64,000 nucleotides of DNA from Pseudogymnoascus destructans. Its lineage: Eukaryota; Ascomycota; Leotiomycetes; Thelebolales; Thelebolaceae. The stretch covers positions 1,054,001 to 1,118,000 of the forward strand of contig NW_020167522.1 in the NCBI RefSeq assembly GCF_001641265.1. The letters run 5' to 3'. The translations under genes and the position numbers were made by a program. Within the stretch, counting starts at the first letter, position 1. Every line of letters starts with the position of its first letter. Shown here in pieces: positions 23,565 to 34,995 of this stretch. The notes under the pieces are model-generated. The model searched no databases and was not told the DNA's origin. It was given only the letters and a program-made list of their open reading frames with translations.

Positions 23565-25098
23565 TTATTGGTCACAGACCCGGTGGTCGTGCGGTTCCGC
23601 GACGTTGGGGTGGTGTGCGCCTTGGTTGGGCATGTAGGGGGCCATCCAGGCGGCGTCATCGTCGGCGGGGAGAGTAAAGGGCGCGTCAAAGGCGGAGGGG
23701 AGATATTTGTTGTCTGTGAATGGCATGGCGAGGCTGTGATTTGTGTTGAGATAGGAGTTCGCCGCGGCGTTCTTGAGGAGCTCGTCGAAGTCGATAGACG
23801 TCACGGGAGTTGATAGCATTTGGTTCCGGACGCTGTGGTAGGGTGAGTCGGTCGGGAGGCGGTAGAGCTCGTTCTCGCCGGTCTCAGAGTAGTCTGAGCC
23901 GTGTTTGGCTGTCTGGGCCATGCCATTGTTGCCAATATCCATGTAAAGACCCGCGTCTTCGACTTCGGAGATCTCCCCAGACGTTGACGTCGTTGTCAGG
24001 GCCGGATGCTCAATGCTGCCGAACTCGAATCCGGTGTAGGATGCGGCTTGACTAAAGGCTGGTGCAGCAAAGCTGTCATTGTTGAAGTCGAGTCCGTCAT
24101 AATGAGACCAATCGATGGACGTTGTGCTCAGCCCAGCCGAAAAGATGGGCTGATCAATATCCTGAAGAAGCCCATAGTTGTCAAGCGAAATTGGAAAGCC
24201 AAAGTCGGGGAAGCTTTCCACGTTGGTAAGGTCAAGTGGTGGTAGCTGACTGTTTAATTCCTCGAGGGAGCTCGGACCCGTGACAGGGGAGCCATGTTCC
24301 GATTTGATCTTCCTCTCCTCTTGGCGAGCACTGACGATCGAGTCCTTGATGTGTGACTCGCCATGAAGAGCCTCAACGTTGCTCAAATGTGGTAGATTAT
24401 CGACAGAACGATTGGCCAGTCCTATCGAGGTTGAGCCTTGAATCGGGTGCGGGCGAGGTACGACATATGGGTGTCCACATTTCTTATGTGCCATGTGGGT
24501 ATGCTTGTGACTGGACTTGTGGTGACCATTGGCGAGCACGGTCAAGCCAGTGCTATCCGATTGTCCGGTATGGGCACGAGGACGGCGAATCTCTGTAGAT
24601 TCGGGAATTGACCCTTCATCCGACTCGGACTCGGGTACAGCTTCGAGATATTCCTTCTTCAATGCGCAGGCGCAGCGGCCGCCATGACCGCAACAACACG
24701 TATCTAAATGTATCAGAATGCGGGCCACAACTGCCACCCAGAGCTCAGACAAAGCTCACCCTTGGAATCCTCCTTCCCATGCGTGCATGCAGCCTTGGTG
24801 TGGATCTTCTCTCCACAATCACACTTCACATGAGCGGAGCGAGACTTGCGGAGAGTGCGACAGTGCGTGCACTGCGAGACGGGTCGGCCCTTTTTGGCAA
24901 TATGTTGTAAGGCGCGGTCTACGAGTTGTTAGCATGGTTCGAGGTTGAATCAATGGCTTCGAGGTTGCATACCAGCGTGCTGACAGTTGCTTACACGGTG
25001 GCCTCTGACGCATGCCTGTTATGGTCAGTATCTCCAGAACAGCGGCGGGAGAGTGAGTCTCGTACGTCGCAAGCAAATTTCTCCCCAGCAATCAACAT
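23565..25098 (-). CDS. Copper-fist transcription factor (Ace1/AceA type)
   Basis: Four exons: 25098-25066, 25015-24973, 24918-24760 and 24703-23565 (introns 50, 54 and 56 nt), 457 residues. The copper-fist domain (PF00649) is assembled only after splicing: KFACDACVRGHRVSNCQHA, then DRALQHIAKKGRPVSQC and THCRTLRKSRSAHVKCDCGE. It keeps the zinc-binding Cys/His set, the (R/K)GHR minor-groove motif and the GRP motif. Exon 4 opens with CCCGHGGRCACALKK, a Cys-rich block like those that bind Cu(I) clusters. The rest is a Ser/Asp-rich putative activation region. Homologues switch on metallothionein and copper-exporter genes at high copper, or copper uptake at low copper; which applies here is not decidable. 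A 470-bp satellite begins 0.6 kb upstream of the ATG. Confidence 0.9.
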
Positions 25099-25725
25099 TC
25101 TCACTCAATGGGTGGCCGTCCAGAGGACGACCGAAAGAAGGGGACAACTTCAATATGGTGGTTGATTTATTGTAGGCGGTCGGAGTGACCGCGGAGTCGA
25201 ACAGATGTCCGAGTCGTGTAATTCGCGAAGGGAGCAAAAGCTAAATGCGGGGTATTTGGTGAAGTTCTTCCGAGTATATACAGGCAACGGACTCCAAAAA
25301 CTGATATTGAGACGAATTGATCCAACGCCCGAGAATAGAGAGAGGAGATGAGAGGGACAATGCTGGGGTGGCGAAGCCTTAGCACCGAACGGCGCCTACT
25401 GTGAACAGCAGAACAACCGAATGGGCGGTATGGGCAACCAGGATGGCGGCGATGAGGATTTCAGCCACAAAGACGAAGAAATTGTGGAAGAAGAGGAGAG
25501 AGAAGAATCAAAAGAGAAGAAGAGGTTCATGGGCGCCGATGGGGGGGGATGGCGAAGTCTTTGTGTGGGACGGAGAGCAAGAGAGACCAGGGACGCATAA
25601 ATGCAGCAGGGGGAGGAGTTTAGGGGGGGAAGTTTGTACGGAGAGGCAGGCGGTGGGGGGTGGGTGTTGCAGATAGGCGGAATAGGGCGAGGCAGAGAGA
25701 GCGATCGTGACATAAACATAACCTA

Positions 25726-26197
25726 ATAGTAGAGTAGAGTAGTAGAGTAGTAGAGTAGAGTCGTAGAGTAGTAGATAGTAAAGTAGTAGAGTAGTAGTAG
25801 AGTAGTAGATAGTAAAGTAGTAGAGTAGTACTCCATACAGTAGTAGAGTAGAGTAGAGTAGTAGAGCAGTACGGAGTAGAGTAGTAGAGTAGTAGACTAG
25901 TAGACTAGTAGAGTAGTAGTAGAGTAGTAGAGTAGTAGAGTAGTAGAGTAGTAGAGTAGTAGAGTAGTAGAGTAGTAGAGTAGTAGAGTAGTAGTAGAGT
26001 AGTAGAGTAGTAGAGTAGTAGAGTAGTAGAGTAGTAGAGTAGTAGAGTAGTAGAGTAGTAGAGTAGTAGAGTAGTAGAGTAGTAGAGTAGTAGAGTAGTA
26101 GAGTAGTAGAGTAGTAGAGTAGTAGAGTAGTAGAGTAGTAGAGTAGTAGAGTAGTAGAGTAGTACTTCGTACAGTAGTAGAGTAGAGTAGAGTAACT
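25726..26197. repeat. Satellite of TAGTAGAG units
   Basis: About 470 bp built from TAGAG and TAGTAG words. From about 25912 to 26164 it is an almost pure tandem of the 8-mer TAGTAGAG (about 30 copies). Two interruptions read CTCCATACAG and CTTCGTACAG. Because 8 is not a multiple of 3, all frames stay open over long distances on one strand, giving a false 120-codon minus-strand frame (25905-26267). It lies 0.6-1.1 kb upstream of the copper-fist ATG. Confidence 0.95.
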
Positions 26198-26900
26198 TAG
26201 AGTACAGTACGGTCAGTACAGACAGACGGACAGTACAGTACAGACTCCACCATAGCAAACACTCCACTCATACAACTTCAGTACGCTTTCAGTACAATCA
26301 GGATACCAGGTACTCGAAGGAATCTGTGTATAGACTCAAGCGTACGCCTCATCTGATACGTCTGGTTTGATGGGTTGGAATGGCAAGTTGGTTGCCGCTT
26401 GTCGTGCATAGGCAGTAGTCATAGTTCATCTTGGACCACCATGGCGGCAGATGCAATGGATGGTGGGTTGGTTACTGAGCTGAGACGAGGAGGCGAGAAA
26501 ATGGGATAAAGCGTGTTGGGTCATTCATGTCTGTCATGGCCATGGCCGGCCTCCTTTCCTTCTCCTTGCGCTCCCTCGGTGGGACTAGAGTATGGGCATG
26601 AGATGAGGCCATCGTGGGATTAGTCCCCAGCCATCAGAGGAACCCAATCGCGACCCTTACCCTCACCTCAGGGTCCATGCCGCCCACCTTATCCCCATCC
26701 CCATCCCAGAATCCCCGTTACATGCTAGCCTCATCGTTTCCTTTCCGCTGTTGGATGCTATCATCACCCAGAACGTAGGGGACCCCACCATCCCTCACCC
26801 CATTTCCGGCAAATCCTCGGCTAACCCCCCCCACCCCCCACCCCCCACCCCCCCCCCCACAAATAAATCTTTAAACTTCCGACCTTTGACCTTCTGTCAA

Positions 26901-26974
26901 CAACACCTGCTATCACCCCTCATGCCTTCCTTAGCTGCGGAAAAGGGAGGCATGAGGGGTGATAGCAGGTGTTG
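26901..26974. repeat. Perfect 27-bp inverted repeat with 20-nt loop
   Basis: Arm 26901-26927 (starting CAACACCTGCTATC) is the exact reverse complement of 26948-26974, with loop 26928-26947. As RNA or single-stranded DNA it would form a very stable hairpin. It has no coding context, and no target duplication is visible. Confidence 0.9.
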
Positions 26975-27473
26975 CCCCTTAGCCGAGAAAGGGCAGTTGC
27001 AGACGGTGCTCGCAAGATAGAAGCAACTTCGCCTCGTAGCCTCGAGCTCGCCATGGCATCGTCGTTGCAGGTTGTATGTATGTGCCGTTGAATGAATGAA
27101 TGTATCGTGTACGGTGTAGTGTACTCAATCTTCCCCAGGCTCTTGGAAGTAAGCCTTCCGATCTTGGCCGGGCGTTTGGCGTCAATTCGGAAGATACGTC
27201 CCTTCCTGCTGAGGCATTTTTGCCTGTGGACGGATTTGATATGCTCTCTCAAATAGTCTTGGCGCCTGGACAACTGTTGCACATGCAAAATTATCTTCTT
27301 CTCCTACAGCATACTTTACAGATCTGCTATCATCCACAGGTCAGCGCCCACGGCGATGACCGCGACGGCATACTCAAACGTGGTTGAACGGCAAAATATG
27401 AGAGGCGATCGTGATCTGTGAAGGCGCCTAATGTAGCCAAGCGCATTTGCTGCGAATCACCTGAAATATTCAA

Positions 27474-27509
27474 GTACACGTGATCGTACACGTGATCGTA
27501 CACGTGACT
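27474..27509. promoter_or_regulatory. Three tandem 12-bp units each with a CACGTG E-box
   Basis: GTACACGTGATC occurs twice, followed by GTACACGTGACT, placing CACGTG at 27477, 27489 and 27501. The 12-bp spacing puts the sites roughly one helical turn apart, as expected for cooperative bHLH binding. They lie about 100-130 bp upstream of the small open frame at 27605. Confidence 0.6.
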
Positions 27510-27604
27510 CAAGAGTTCTCCTACAAACGCCAAACTTTAGAGGGTCGCATCGCATTCTATCTCGAGAGTGCCGTCGCTGAAACGAACCAAGTGAGCTCGC
27601 AGCC

Positions 27605-27841
27605 ATGGAGATGAAGCCCATCTCACTCATCCTCATCGTCTTAGCCATCATCAATCAGCCGGCCTTCGTTTCATCTACCAGCCCCCAGAAGGCGGGAAAG
27701 TTTGTGGGGACGGACGTCCCAGGGGCAGGTTGTTCCGTGGCTACTCGTACATATCCGGAGGGTATCCATATCACACCGCCAACGAATAACGCCGATATCG
27801 ATATCCTATACCATACCATCGTAGCATACCCTAGAGCCTAG
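27605..27841 (+). CDS. Possible small secreted protein
   Basis: 78 codons. The N-terminus (MEMKPISLILIVLAIINQPAFVSS) looks like a signal peptide with a cleavage site after VSS; the mature part has one cysteine and no known motif. The ATG has a fungal-like context (GCAGCCATGG) and follows the triple E-box. No intron and no homologue recognised. It may be chance. Confidence 0.3.
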   Translation: MEMKPISLILIVLAIINQPAFVSSTSPQKAGKFVGTDVPGAGCSVATRTYPEGIHITPPTNNADIDILYHTIVAYPRA

Positions 27842-28742
27842 CATACGAGTACTCTACCCTCGACCTGTAAATGTCGTCGTCGTCCAAGTAACAAGCAGAC
27901 CTCCCCCTAGCCTAGCCCCTAGGGTAGTAGTGAATCATCGTACTCATCCATCCATCCATCCGGCCGGACAACTTCAACTGATCGCCGATTCAGGTAGTGG
28001 CAGGTCAAAAGACATGGGCGCGCTGTTGTTTCGGTCGGTACTATAGCTGGTGTTGTAGCCTTTGTTTGAGCACCATCATGCAATTTGAAGCAATATCCCG
28101 TTAGTCGCTTCCCCTGCACCATCCATAACTTTAGAACTTTAGAGTCTGAAATTCAGAGTCGGAAGTTCTGTTCGGGCCTTGTTTATTACCAGATGTTCGA
28201 GCCGCTGACGTATCAGGTTGCGACTTCTGAGGTGTGAAGGTGAAGGAAAAACGTATGTGCGTTACAAAGGTAGTTATGTATGTACCTTCCCGACCCGCCA
28301 CCCCTACTATTCACATACAAACACCGTCTAATAGGTACCCACCCACATCCAAAAACCCGCCACCCACTCACAATATTACTACAACTCTACCCGAACTTTC
28401 TCTCCACCACCCACCACCGCACGGAAGAACCTCTTCCCACGACATCCAGCGGAACGGAAGCTTTCAACTCCGAACCATCCATCACAACTGATCCGAGTTG
28501 CATCAAGCTCCATCTCAATCAAACCGGTATGCATCGTCCACATCTTCATATCACTTGCGAAATAGCTGATCATGGTCGCGTAGACCTATATTTTCCTGCC
28601 CGCTGGCCTCATCTCATTCCGACTGCCACGCGACTCGCAATCGACAGTGCGACAACTATAGTTGTCCAGGTCCCGCCCGCCGCCGTTTGCCACCACTAAG
28701 CCGACGGATAAACACGGCCAGTGATACTCATAAACGATCAGC
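27842..28742. other. Upstream region of the RGT1-like gene
   Basis: Contains a CATCCATCCATCCATCC run near 27944 and a C/A-rich leader (28280-28440). No recognisable gene. It probably holds the long promoter and leader of the regulator that starts at 28743. Confidence 0.45.
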
Positions 28743-31075
28743 ATGAACCAACAGGACGCGCAAATGATGCAGAACTACCCGGATCCAACAGCTGTCGCGG
28801 CCGAAGGCAACGGCCCATTTTACGCATCTGGGAACGCTAGCCAGCAACAACCACAGCACCAGCAGCCACAACCACAACAACAACAACAACAACAACAACA
28901 GCAGCAGCAGACACAGCGCTTGTCAAATCCCGATGACCTGCAGCTGGCTGCTCAACTCTCCCGTGGGCTTGAGCCTATGATGGGAGGAGGTGGCGGGAAT
29001 GACGCGGCTCATTCTCCTCAAAGCAATCCCAACCACGGCTTCTCACATGAGCAACAGATGATGGCCGAGATGAGCCATGCAGCGAACATGGACCATAGCC
29101 AGTACCAGATGGGGGATGGGCCGACACCGCGGAAGCGCTCGAAGGTTTCGAGGGCTTGCGATGAGTGTAGGCGAAAGAAAATCCGCTGCGACGCGACAAC
29201 GGAATCCGGCGAGGAACAGTGCACAAGCTGCAAGCGCGTCGGGACACAATGTCAATTCAGTCGCGTTCCTATGAAGCGCGGGCCAAGCAAAGGGTATGAT
29301 AACCTTTCCGATCGAATGTGCAAACAATGCTAACATTGCCGGGTAGCTACATCAAGGAACTTGCAGATCGATTGAACCACTTGGAAGGCGCCATGCAGAA
29401 CCAATCCGGTGAAGCCTTGCATTACCCCCCTCATGCAGAAGGTGGGGGATCCCGACGAGCCTCGCACGATTACTCTCCACCGCCACCACACTTGGAGGGA
29501 CAGCCACGAAAGCGCGCATATTCGTCTATATCGCAAGATTTCGCCTCTAGCTACCAGTCACAAAGACAATCCGGACAATGGCAAGCACTTGAAACACCAC
29601 GACACCACGGTGCGCCAGCCGCAACCTATGGACAGGCAAACGCCGCAACGGAGTCTTCATATCGGGCCCCTCTGTACTCGCCAAACGGTTTGGCTCCTCA
29701 GCCACAATGGAGAAATGCGCCTCCGGAGGCAGGCCGAGGCTCGTTTGACGGCCTACCAGGTGCAGAAGGTGCACATGCAGATCATAAGCTAGAATGGGAT
29801 GAGTATATTTCCGAGGAGTACTACAAGGCCATTCAGCCAACATTCCCACTTCTGCCCGGGCCCCAGGGCAATGTTGCTGCTAGACTAGCGAATGCCCCAC
29901 CGCTCCTGAAGGACGCATTCCTAGAGGCTCTGCACGTTGCTGTCCGACCTCCCGCAGACAGCGCGTCGGCGAGAAGAGCTGCAAGTTTGGTCTCTGCCTG
30001 CCAATTCGATAGCACAGCAACCAAGACGCTTTCGGACAGCCTCCTTTTGCTCTCGGCTCAGATTTTCATGGCCATCGAAGCCGGCAGCCATGGGCCATCT
30101 AGTGCGCGTAGTGCTGGGTCCCAGGCCGTGTGGCTTGGAGCAGCAGTCGGTCACGCGTTCTCGTTGAAGCTGCACACTTCTAACGCAGCAGAGGGCGAAG
30201 ACGAAGACTCAACTGATAAACTATCCCGGCGCATCTGGTGGAGTCTTCTCATCCTCGACCGCTTCCATGCGTCAGGGACATCAAGCCCGCTCCTGATCCC
30301 CGACACCAGTGCCGTCCTCCGCCTCGACGATATCAGTGTTTTAGGCGAACAGCTATACCACCTAGCTCGTAAGTTCTCCACCGCTCCCATCGCCTACAAC
30401 TTACTAACCAAACCAGGGCTCTCATCCATCCTCGGCCACGTCGCCACGGTCCTCACCTCGCCCCCCTCCCTCCTCGCCTTCCCATCCTCCGCCACCCCAC
30501 TCCTCTCCACTCTCCTCACCGGCGAACTCGAGCGCTTCCGTGAATCCCTTCCCGCCGCCCTAACCACCACATCAGCCCCCCTCATGCACCTCACCTACTG
30601 GCACATTCAACTCCTCACCCTGCGCGCCACGCCCGGCACCCCACCCGGCACCCTCCTCCACCCCGCCGTTCATATCACGTCTCTCCTCGCCGCCGCACCT
30701 CCCTCGCCTTTACACATCCACTTTACCACCCTCGCCTCAGCCACCCTTCTAGAGCTGCTCGATAACGAAGGCACCCGCGAAGAAGCAGACCGCACTCTGC
30801 GCTCGCTCTTCGAAGGCCCGCCCCGCACATCTGCGCCCTGGGACAAGGCCCTGCGCGACCTAGTGGCCCGACACACGAGGGCAGCGAGCCCAGTAGCGCC
30901 GAGCGCCGCGGCCCTGACGGCTAGCCAGGGGCTGCAGCACCTTGCTGATTTAGCGACGGCGGCAGAGGCGGTGGAGCCAAAGGAGGGCGGCGCGGCTGTC
31001 GCGGCGGTGAGCTGGGATCCGGCTACTATGACTAGGGGCGGGTTCTTGGGGGTTTGGGGAGGGGAGACGAGGTAG
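28743..31075 (+). CDS. rgt1: Zn2Cys6 regulator, RGT1-like (glucose transport regulator)
   Basis: Exons 28743-29293 and 29347-31075 (53-nt intron) give 759 residues. The N-terminal 60 residues include a polyglutamine tract encoded by CAA/CAG runs. The binuclear zinc cluster follows at about 140-175 (RACDECRRKKIRCD...CTSCKRVGTQC), with Cys spacing 2-6-10-2-6. The intron falls right after it, before YIKELADRLNHLEGAM, a coiled-coil dimerisation element. A 'fungal-specific TF' middle region lies beyond (LSRRIWWSLLILDRFHASGT). The order polyQ, zinc cluster, linker and RRIWW matches proteins annotated as RGT1 in Aspergillus; yeast Rgt1 represses hexose transporter genes when glucose is absent. The symbol is given by resemblance. 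No lesion seen. Confidence 0.85.
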
Positions 31076-31514
31076 GTTTTGTGGTGGTTGATTAGTGTGT
31101 TTTCTTGTTTGCTTGCATTTGGTGGATGCTAGGGGAACGGGGAGAAAAAGCGCTTTCCGAGGCGTTATCATATGGGAGGGAGTTTTACGGTGCCTATTCG
31201 CGGTGGCAAATGCCTTTTTTGGGGGTTTTTTTTGTCATGGCGTGGGCTGGCATTTTACCATTGCTATCTTGACGCGTGTATAATACTCGCACGGGACTGA
31301 GGGGCTAGCTTTTATGGCTTGTTGCTGCGTGTGCAGTGTTGATTATATTATGACAGTTGAGTTATTTTATGAAAACTATTATCTTGTGTATAAATGGTGA
31401 AAGAAAATACTATGTAATAGCTGGAACCTGGTTAGTACTACTTCGGGTTCCCAGGCTCTGGCTTCAAGCCATTCTTTTCAAAGCCTACACTTCAGTTTCA
31501 GTACCAACACCATT
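31076..31514. other. Convergent 3' intergenic region
   Basis: Between the 3' ends of the RGT1-like gene and the 31515 gene. AT-rich, nothing recognised. Confidence 0.4.
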
Positions 31515-32618
31515 CTAATTTTGACAAGAGATCATACCAGTAGATAGCAGTGCAGCGCTGTACATGACCATAGTAATGGGCCTTAGGTCTTCCACAGTCG
31601 TATTTATAAACTCACTCCACACCTCAATCCACACATCGATGACCGAATCGGTCAATGTCACCACATCAGCATTGTGAGTATAGCATTTCGCACCCATCAA
31701 AGCACCAAATTCCCGGAAAGCAAGGCGATGCGGCACAGCTCTTGTCTTGTATCTTTCGTCGCCAAAGATTGCGTCTAGCAATTGGCGGTTAGCTGGGTCA
31801 GAGGGGTGGGGATATACCATACTTATCGCTATTAAACAATTTTCACCGAGCTGATCGGCCCACTGGTCTGTCCCTGCAAACCAATGCGCTATCCAAAGTG
31901 CCATCCCAAGATCCAGGGTATCATGAGTAGCGCCAACTGAATCACGAAGTCTCATAACTTTCTGGTAATCCGCAATCTCTGTCTCCAAAACATTGGGCTC
32001 CTTCGCCGCCGCCTGCAGCAGTCGATAGACCACGAACCCGGTCGTAGCATCAAGACGCCCCTGACTCGATACCAGAGGCCGAGACATGTCCATTGATATT
32101 TTCCACGCCATTCGCGCGGACGGAGATGTTCTGTCGATGAAAAACCTCGGGTGGATCGCACGAGCCAGGGCTATTGCCTGATCGTTGTATGTCTCCATGC
32201 CCGAGGCAATAGACAGACGATTAAGAGCAAACATCCAAAGTGTCAGATAGTGATGGTATTGCCCGTCACCATCTGGCCCACTGGCCTCTTCTTTCCCTAT
32301 TCTCAATCCGCCCCCCAAAGTATTATCATCCGTCGCTCCTGGCAGACGGCTTTTACCATCTCGTGTCCATCCAAGTATATCGTGGACGCGCACGACGAGT
32401 CTCTTGGCAAGTATCAAATACTTATCCTCGTTGAGCTCTTTGTGTAGGGTAAGGAAGTTGACGACCCCGAATGCGTCGGTCCAAAGGTATCGGCCGCGGT
32501 GGCCGCCTGAGTTCGGTGGGGGGATCCAGGTGCCCAGGGCTCGGGCTTCTAGATTTCCTAGATTTCCATAGACGGCTTCCATTGCTGCGAGAAACTTCTG
32601 TATCTTTCCCGTGGCCAT
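31515..32618 (-). CDS. Conserved hypothetical protein, possible alpha/alpha-barrel
   Basis: Single exon, 367 residues, not recognised with certainty. It has evenly spaced amphipathic helices and aromatic clusters (RGRYLWTDAFGVVNFLTLHKE, YHHYLTLWMFALNRLS, ALWIAHWFAG). These resemble the inner helices of six-hairpin or N-acylglucosamine-2-epimerase-like barrels. DAFGVVNFL-type blocks occur in uncharacterised fungal and bacterial proteins. No signal peptide and no membrane span, so probably cytosolic. Neighbours give no clue. Confidence 0.7.
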   Translation of the reverse strand: MATGKIQKFLAAMEAVYGNLGNLEARALGTWIPPPNSGGHRGRYLWTDAFGVVNFLTLHKELNEDKYLILAKRLVVRVHDILGWTRDGKSRLPGATDDNTLGGGLRIGKEEASGPDGDGQYHHYLTLWMFALNRLSIASGMETYNDQAIALARAIHPRFFIDRTSPSARMAWKISMDMSRPLVSSQGRLDATTGFVVYRLLQAAAKEPNVLETEIADYQKVMRLRDSVGATHDTLDLGMALWIAHWFAGTDQWADQLGENCLIAISMVYPHPSDPANRQLLDAIFGDERYKTRAVPHRLAFREFGALMGAKCYTHNADVVTLTDSVIDVWIEVWSEFINTTVEDLRPITMVMYSAALLSTGMISCQN

Positions 32619-32937
32619 GGTTACGGTAGGTCTGGGAAGATCGGATGTTTAATTCCTTTATCGATATATGATGTGTCTCAGAATGAACGCCGGCACATCT
32701 CAACATTAAATATAGAACCTCCTTGTAATGACATCACACTTGCCTGATACTAGGATCGGTCCGTGCGTGCACATCCCGGGTAGGCGCAGGACTCCAAGGC
32801 CATCCTGTCAGTCATTCAGCCATCGTCAGATCAGATTTCAAGTTTGCCATATGTCTTATTATGCTACAAAGTAGGCGTTGCAACATCGTCCTTTGAGATG
32901 CAAGCCTAAAATGCGACTTGTTAACGAAGGTCCAAGG

Positions 32938-33700
32938 ATGGATATAAAAACTCGGTGTAGCGCAGCGAACGCTGTCCCATCTATCCCAGATATTCTTGAA
33001 GCCATCTTGCTATCTGTCGATATGAAAACTCTTTTATTATCACAGAGAGTGAGCCGGGACTGGGCGAGCATCATGGCTTCGTCTCTTGTGATCCAACAGG
33101 CTCTATTCTTTCAGCCTGTTCAGGCGGTGTCATCAATCATCCCATTTGATCCGAAAGACAACGATTTCGGCGATCACGACTCCAAGACAATATATAACCC
33201 ATGGCTAGTGGCAAAGTTTGGCTCTGCTTTTTTTAGGCGTGGTAACGAGAGCTACTATACTCCGATTTGCCACTCTGCAAAATACTTCTACAAGCTTCCC
33301 TGGTCTGCTAGGAACGCTGCCTATGTCAGCATCGATGCTTGGGACGAAAGTGTCAGATGGAGAAGAACCAGGCCCAGAAGTGGTTGCAGAAGAGAAAGCA
33401 ATTAGGCGAAGTTTCATGCGAAGCGGTGCAAGCTGGCGACAGATGCTAGTCTCACAACCACCCCCGCCATTACTTGGTTACTGCTGGTCAGATCTGAGCC
33501 CAGCGTGGCAAACGCTATCAACAGCAATGGTAGAGCCATCCCATGGAGGTCTTCGAATGGGTGAACTGTACGATATGGTTCAATATCACTCAGGACATCG
33601 TGAGCACAGCTCCATGCGGTGGTTCCCGGTAACACCAAGGGGGTTGGGATTACGATTTGTGTTTGACACCCAAGAAGGGATTCAAGGAATGATGAAATAG
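32938..33700 (+). pseudogene. F-box protein, probably frameshifted
   Basis: The N-terminal F-box is clear (SIPDILEAILLSVDMKTLLLSQRVSRDW), followed by the usual IQQALFFQP linker. The C-terminal half (SGASWRQMLVSQPP, GLRMGELYDMVQYH) is typical of the large fungal F-box family, but it lies in the +1 frame relative to the first half. The switch is needed between about 33330 and 33370 (codons for DAWDES against GTKVSDG), and no GT-AG intron fits. Either one base is lost or the sequence has an error. Intact members bring substrates to SCF ubiquitin ligases. Confidence 0.65.
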
Positions 33701-33951
33701 ACAGACTTTGCTGTTGAATTCCAACACGTTACGGGCTCTGGCATGTATGTCCGTGAGCCGTCGGATGTGGAGGCTTCTGACGCAGAATTCCGCTGCGATG
33801 ATTTCAGGTATATTAATGCCGGCACTGAAGCGGTATTGGAGAAGCCCTCTTGAGTGGTGCGCATCGAGTAAATGAAATAAAATGCGTGGACGGGATAATA
33901 AAAGGTCTATAACTGGACGCTTTGTATACGTATGAATCATTGCTACCGCTC

Positions 33952-34995
33952 TCATGCGCCCTCGCACAAGCTCATAGACTTGACGTAGTCCACTTCGAAC
34001 CTTCTCACTTCCATTGGCCAGGTCCTGCTCCAAAACTCCGTCCCTAACAACCAAAGCCCGCTCTTCTCTGAAATCAGGTCTGTAGTATCCAAAGTATATT
34101 CATTCCCTGAACCCCGAATCCAATAACAAAGTCTGTTTCTGCTCGAGATTTCTCTCTTCAGTAACCGGAGTCTGTTCTTTCTCCGGGAGGTACCTATTTG
34201 ATATCCAGGTTCTGTTCCTCTCCTAGAAGTCGGCGTCAATGTTTTGTGACTGCTTGCGCGATCGCGCCAGCTAGGCCGTTCGTGTCGCCCCTTGAACCAA
34301 ACTTTAATTAGCTCGCCTTCTGTAGAACATTCAATGCTGAATTTTTCGATCCTGCCGTAAACATCGCAAATCTGCACTTCTTTACCATCGGCAGGGGTGC
34401 CATCCGCATCGTCATGGTTTATCGGCACTGTCCTCGTCGTCTCAATCTCCCGAAGCATTGGCAGTTTGGCGAACTGCTGGAGATCCTCAGCTGTTGGAAA
34501 TAAGCTGTCTTCGCAAATGATGATTAGAAAGCACTGGTGAGGTTCTCCGATATTCAAGTACTGTGGTGTCTTTTGCTTTAGCGACTCCGCCACCCAGGCA
34601 TCTCTTCTCGTTCCCATGAACCAGACGCTGATTGACTCGCCTTCTGTGGTACCTTTAATCATATTTTTCTGATCCCGGTCAACATCACAAAAATGCACTT
34701 CTCTATCATCGGCTGGAGGGGCATCCAAATCTTTTTATCGTCGCGGCGCTGCCCTCGTAGTCTCGATATTCGGGACCGTTGGAAGACCACCGAGCTGTTG
34801 GAGCTTCTAAGCGGATGAGAATACGCTCTCTTGGCTAATGATGACTGGGAACCGTGGTGGAGGTCTATCCATGCCAGACACGTGGGCATCATGAGCGGCC
34901 TGCCAAGCTTCTGCTGGGCATATTGACTTTCGATCTTCGACTTGGCAAGACCCTTTGCAAGACTGGACATGATAAGTTTTTGACAGACCGAACAA
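33952..34995 (-). pseudogene. Two-repeat fungal protein of unknown function, two nonsense codons
   Basis: One continuous minus-strand frame from ATG 34995 to stop 33952, broken by TAG at 34807-34809 and TAA at 34735-34737. It contains two copies of an approximately 100-residue unit. Copy 1: FPVIISQESVFSSA, LQQLGGLP, IETTRAAP, REVHFCDV, GESISVWFMGTR. Copy 2: FLIIICEDSLFPTAEDLQQFAKLP, with IETTRTVP, KEVQICDV, GELIKVWFKGRH. Lining up the copies shows the TAG replaces a codon that is Glu in copy 2. I do not know a function. The parallel spacing implies an internal duplication. If translation started after the TAA (ATG 34728), only copy 2 would be complete. Confidence 0.6.

Larger units (their letters stand above)
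26198..27604. other. Intergenic with C-runs, a hairpin and E-boxes
   Basis: No gene recognised. The stretch 26826-26862 is almost only C and A (runs of C up to ten). A perfect 27-bp inverted repeat and a triple CACGTG cluster are listed separately. Several frames exist, but none has family motifs. Confidence 0.45.

Noticed and set aside
25905..26267. 120-codon minus-strand open frame
   Set aside because: It is only the TAGTAGAG satellite read in rotation, giving a YYSTTLLL-like period; not a protein.
27944..27962. CATC tandem as a CRISPR-like or satellite array
   Set aside because: Only a few perfect tetranucleotide copies; a simple microsatellite, and CRISPR is not expected in a fungus.
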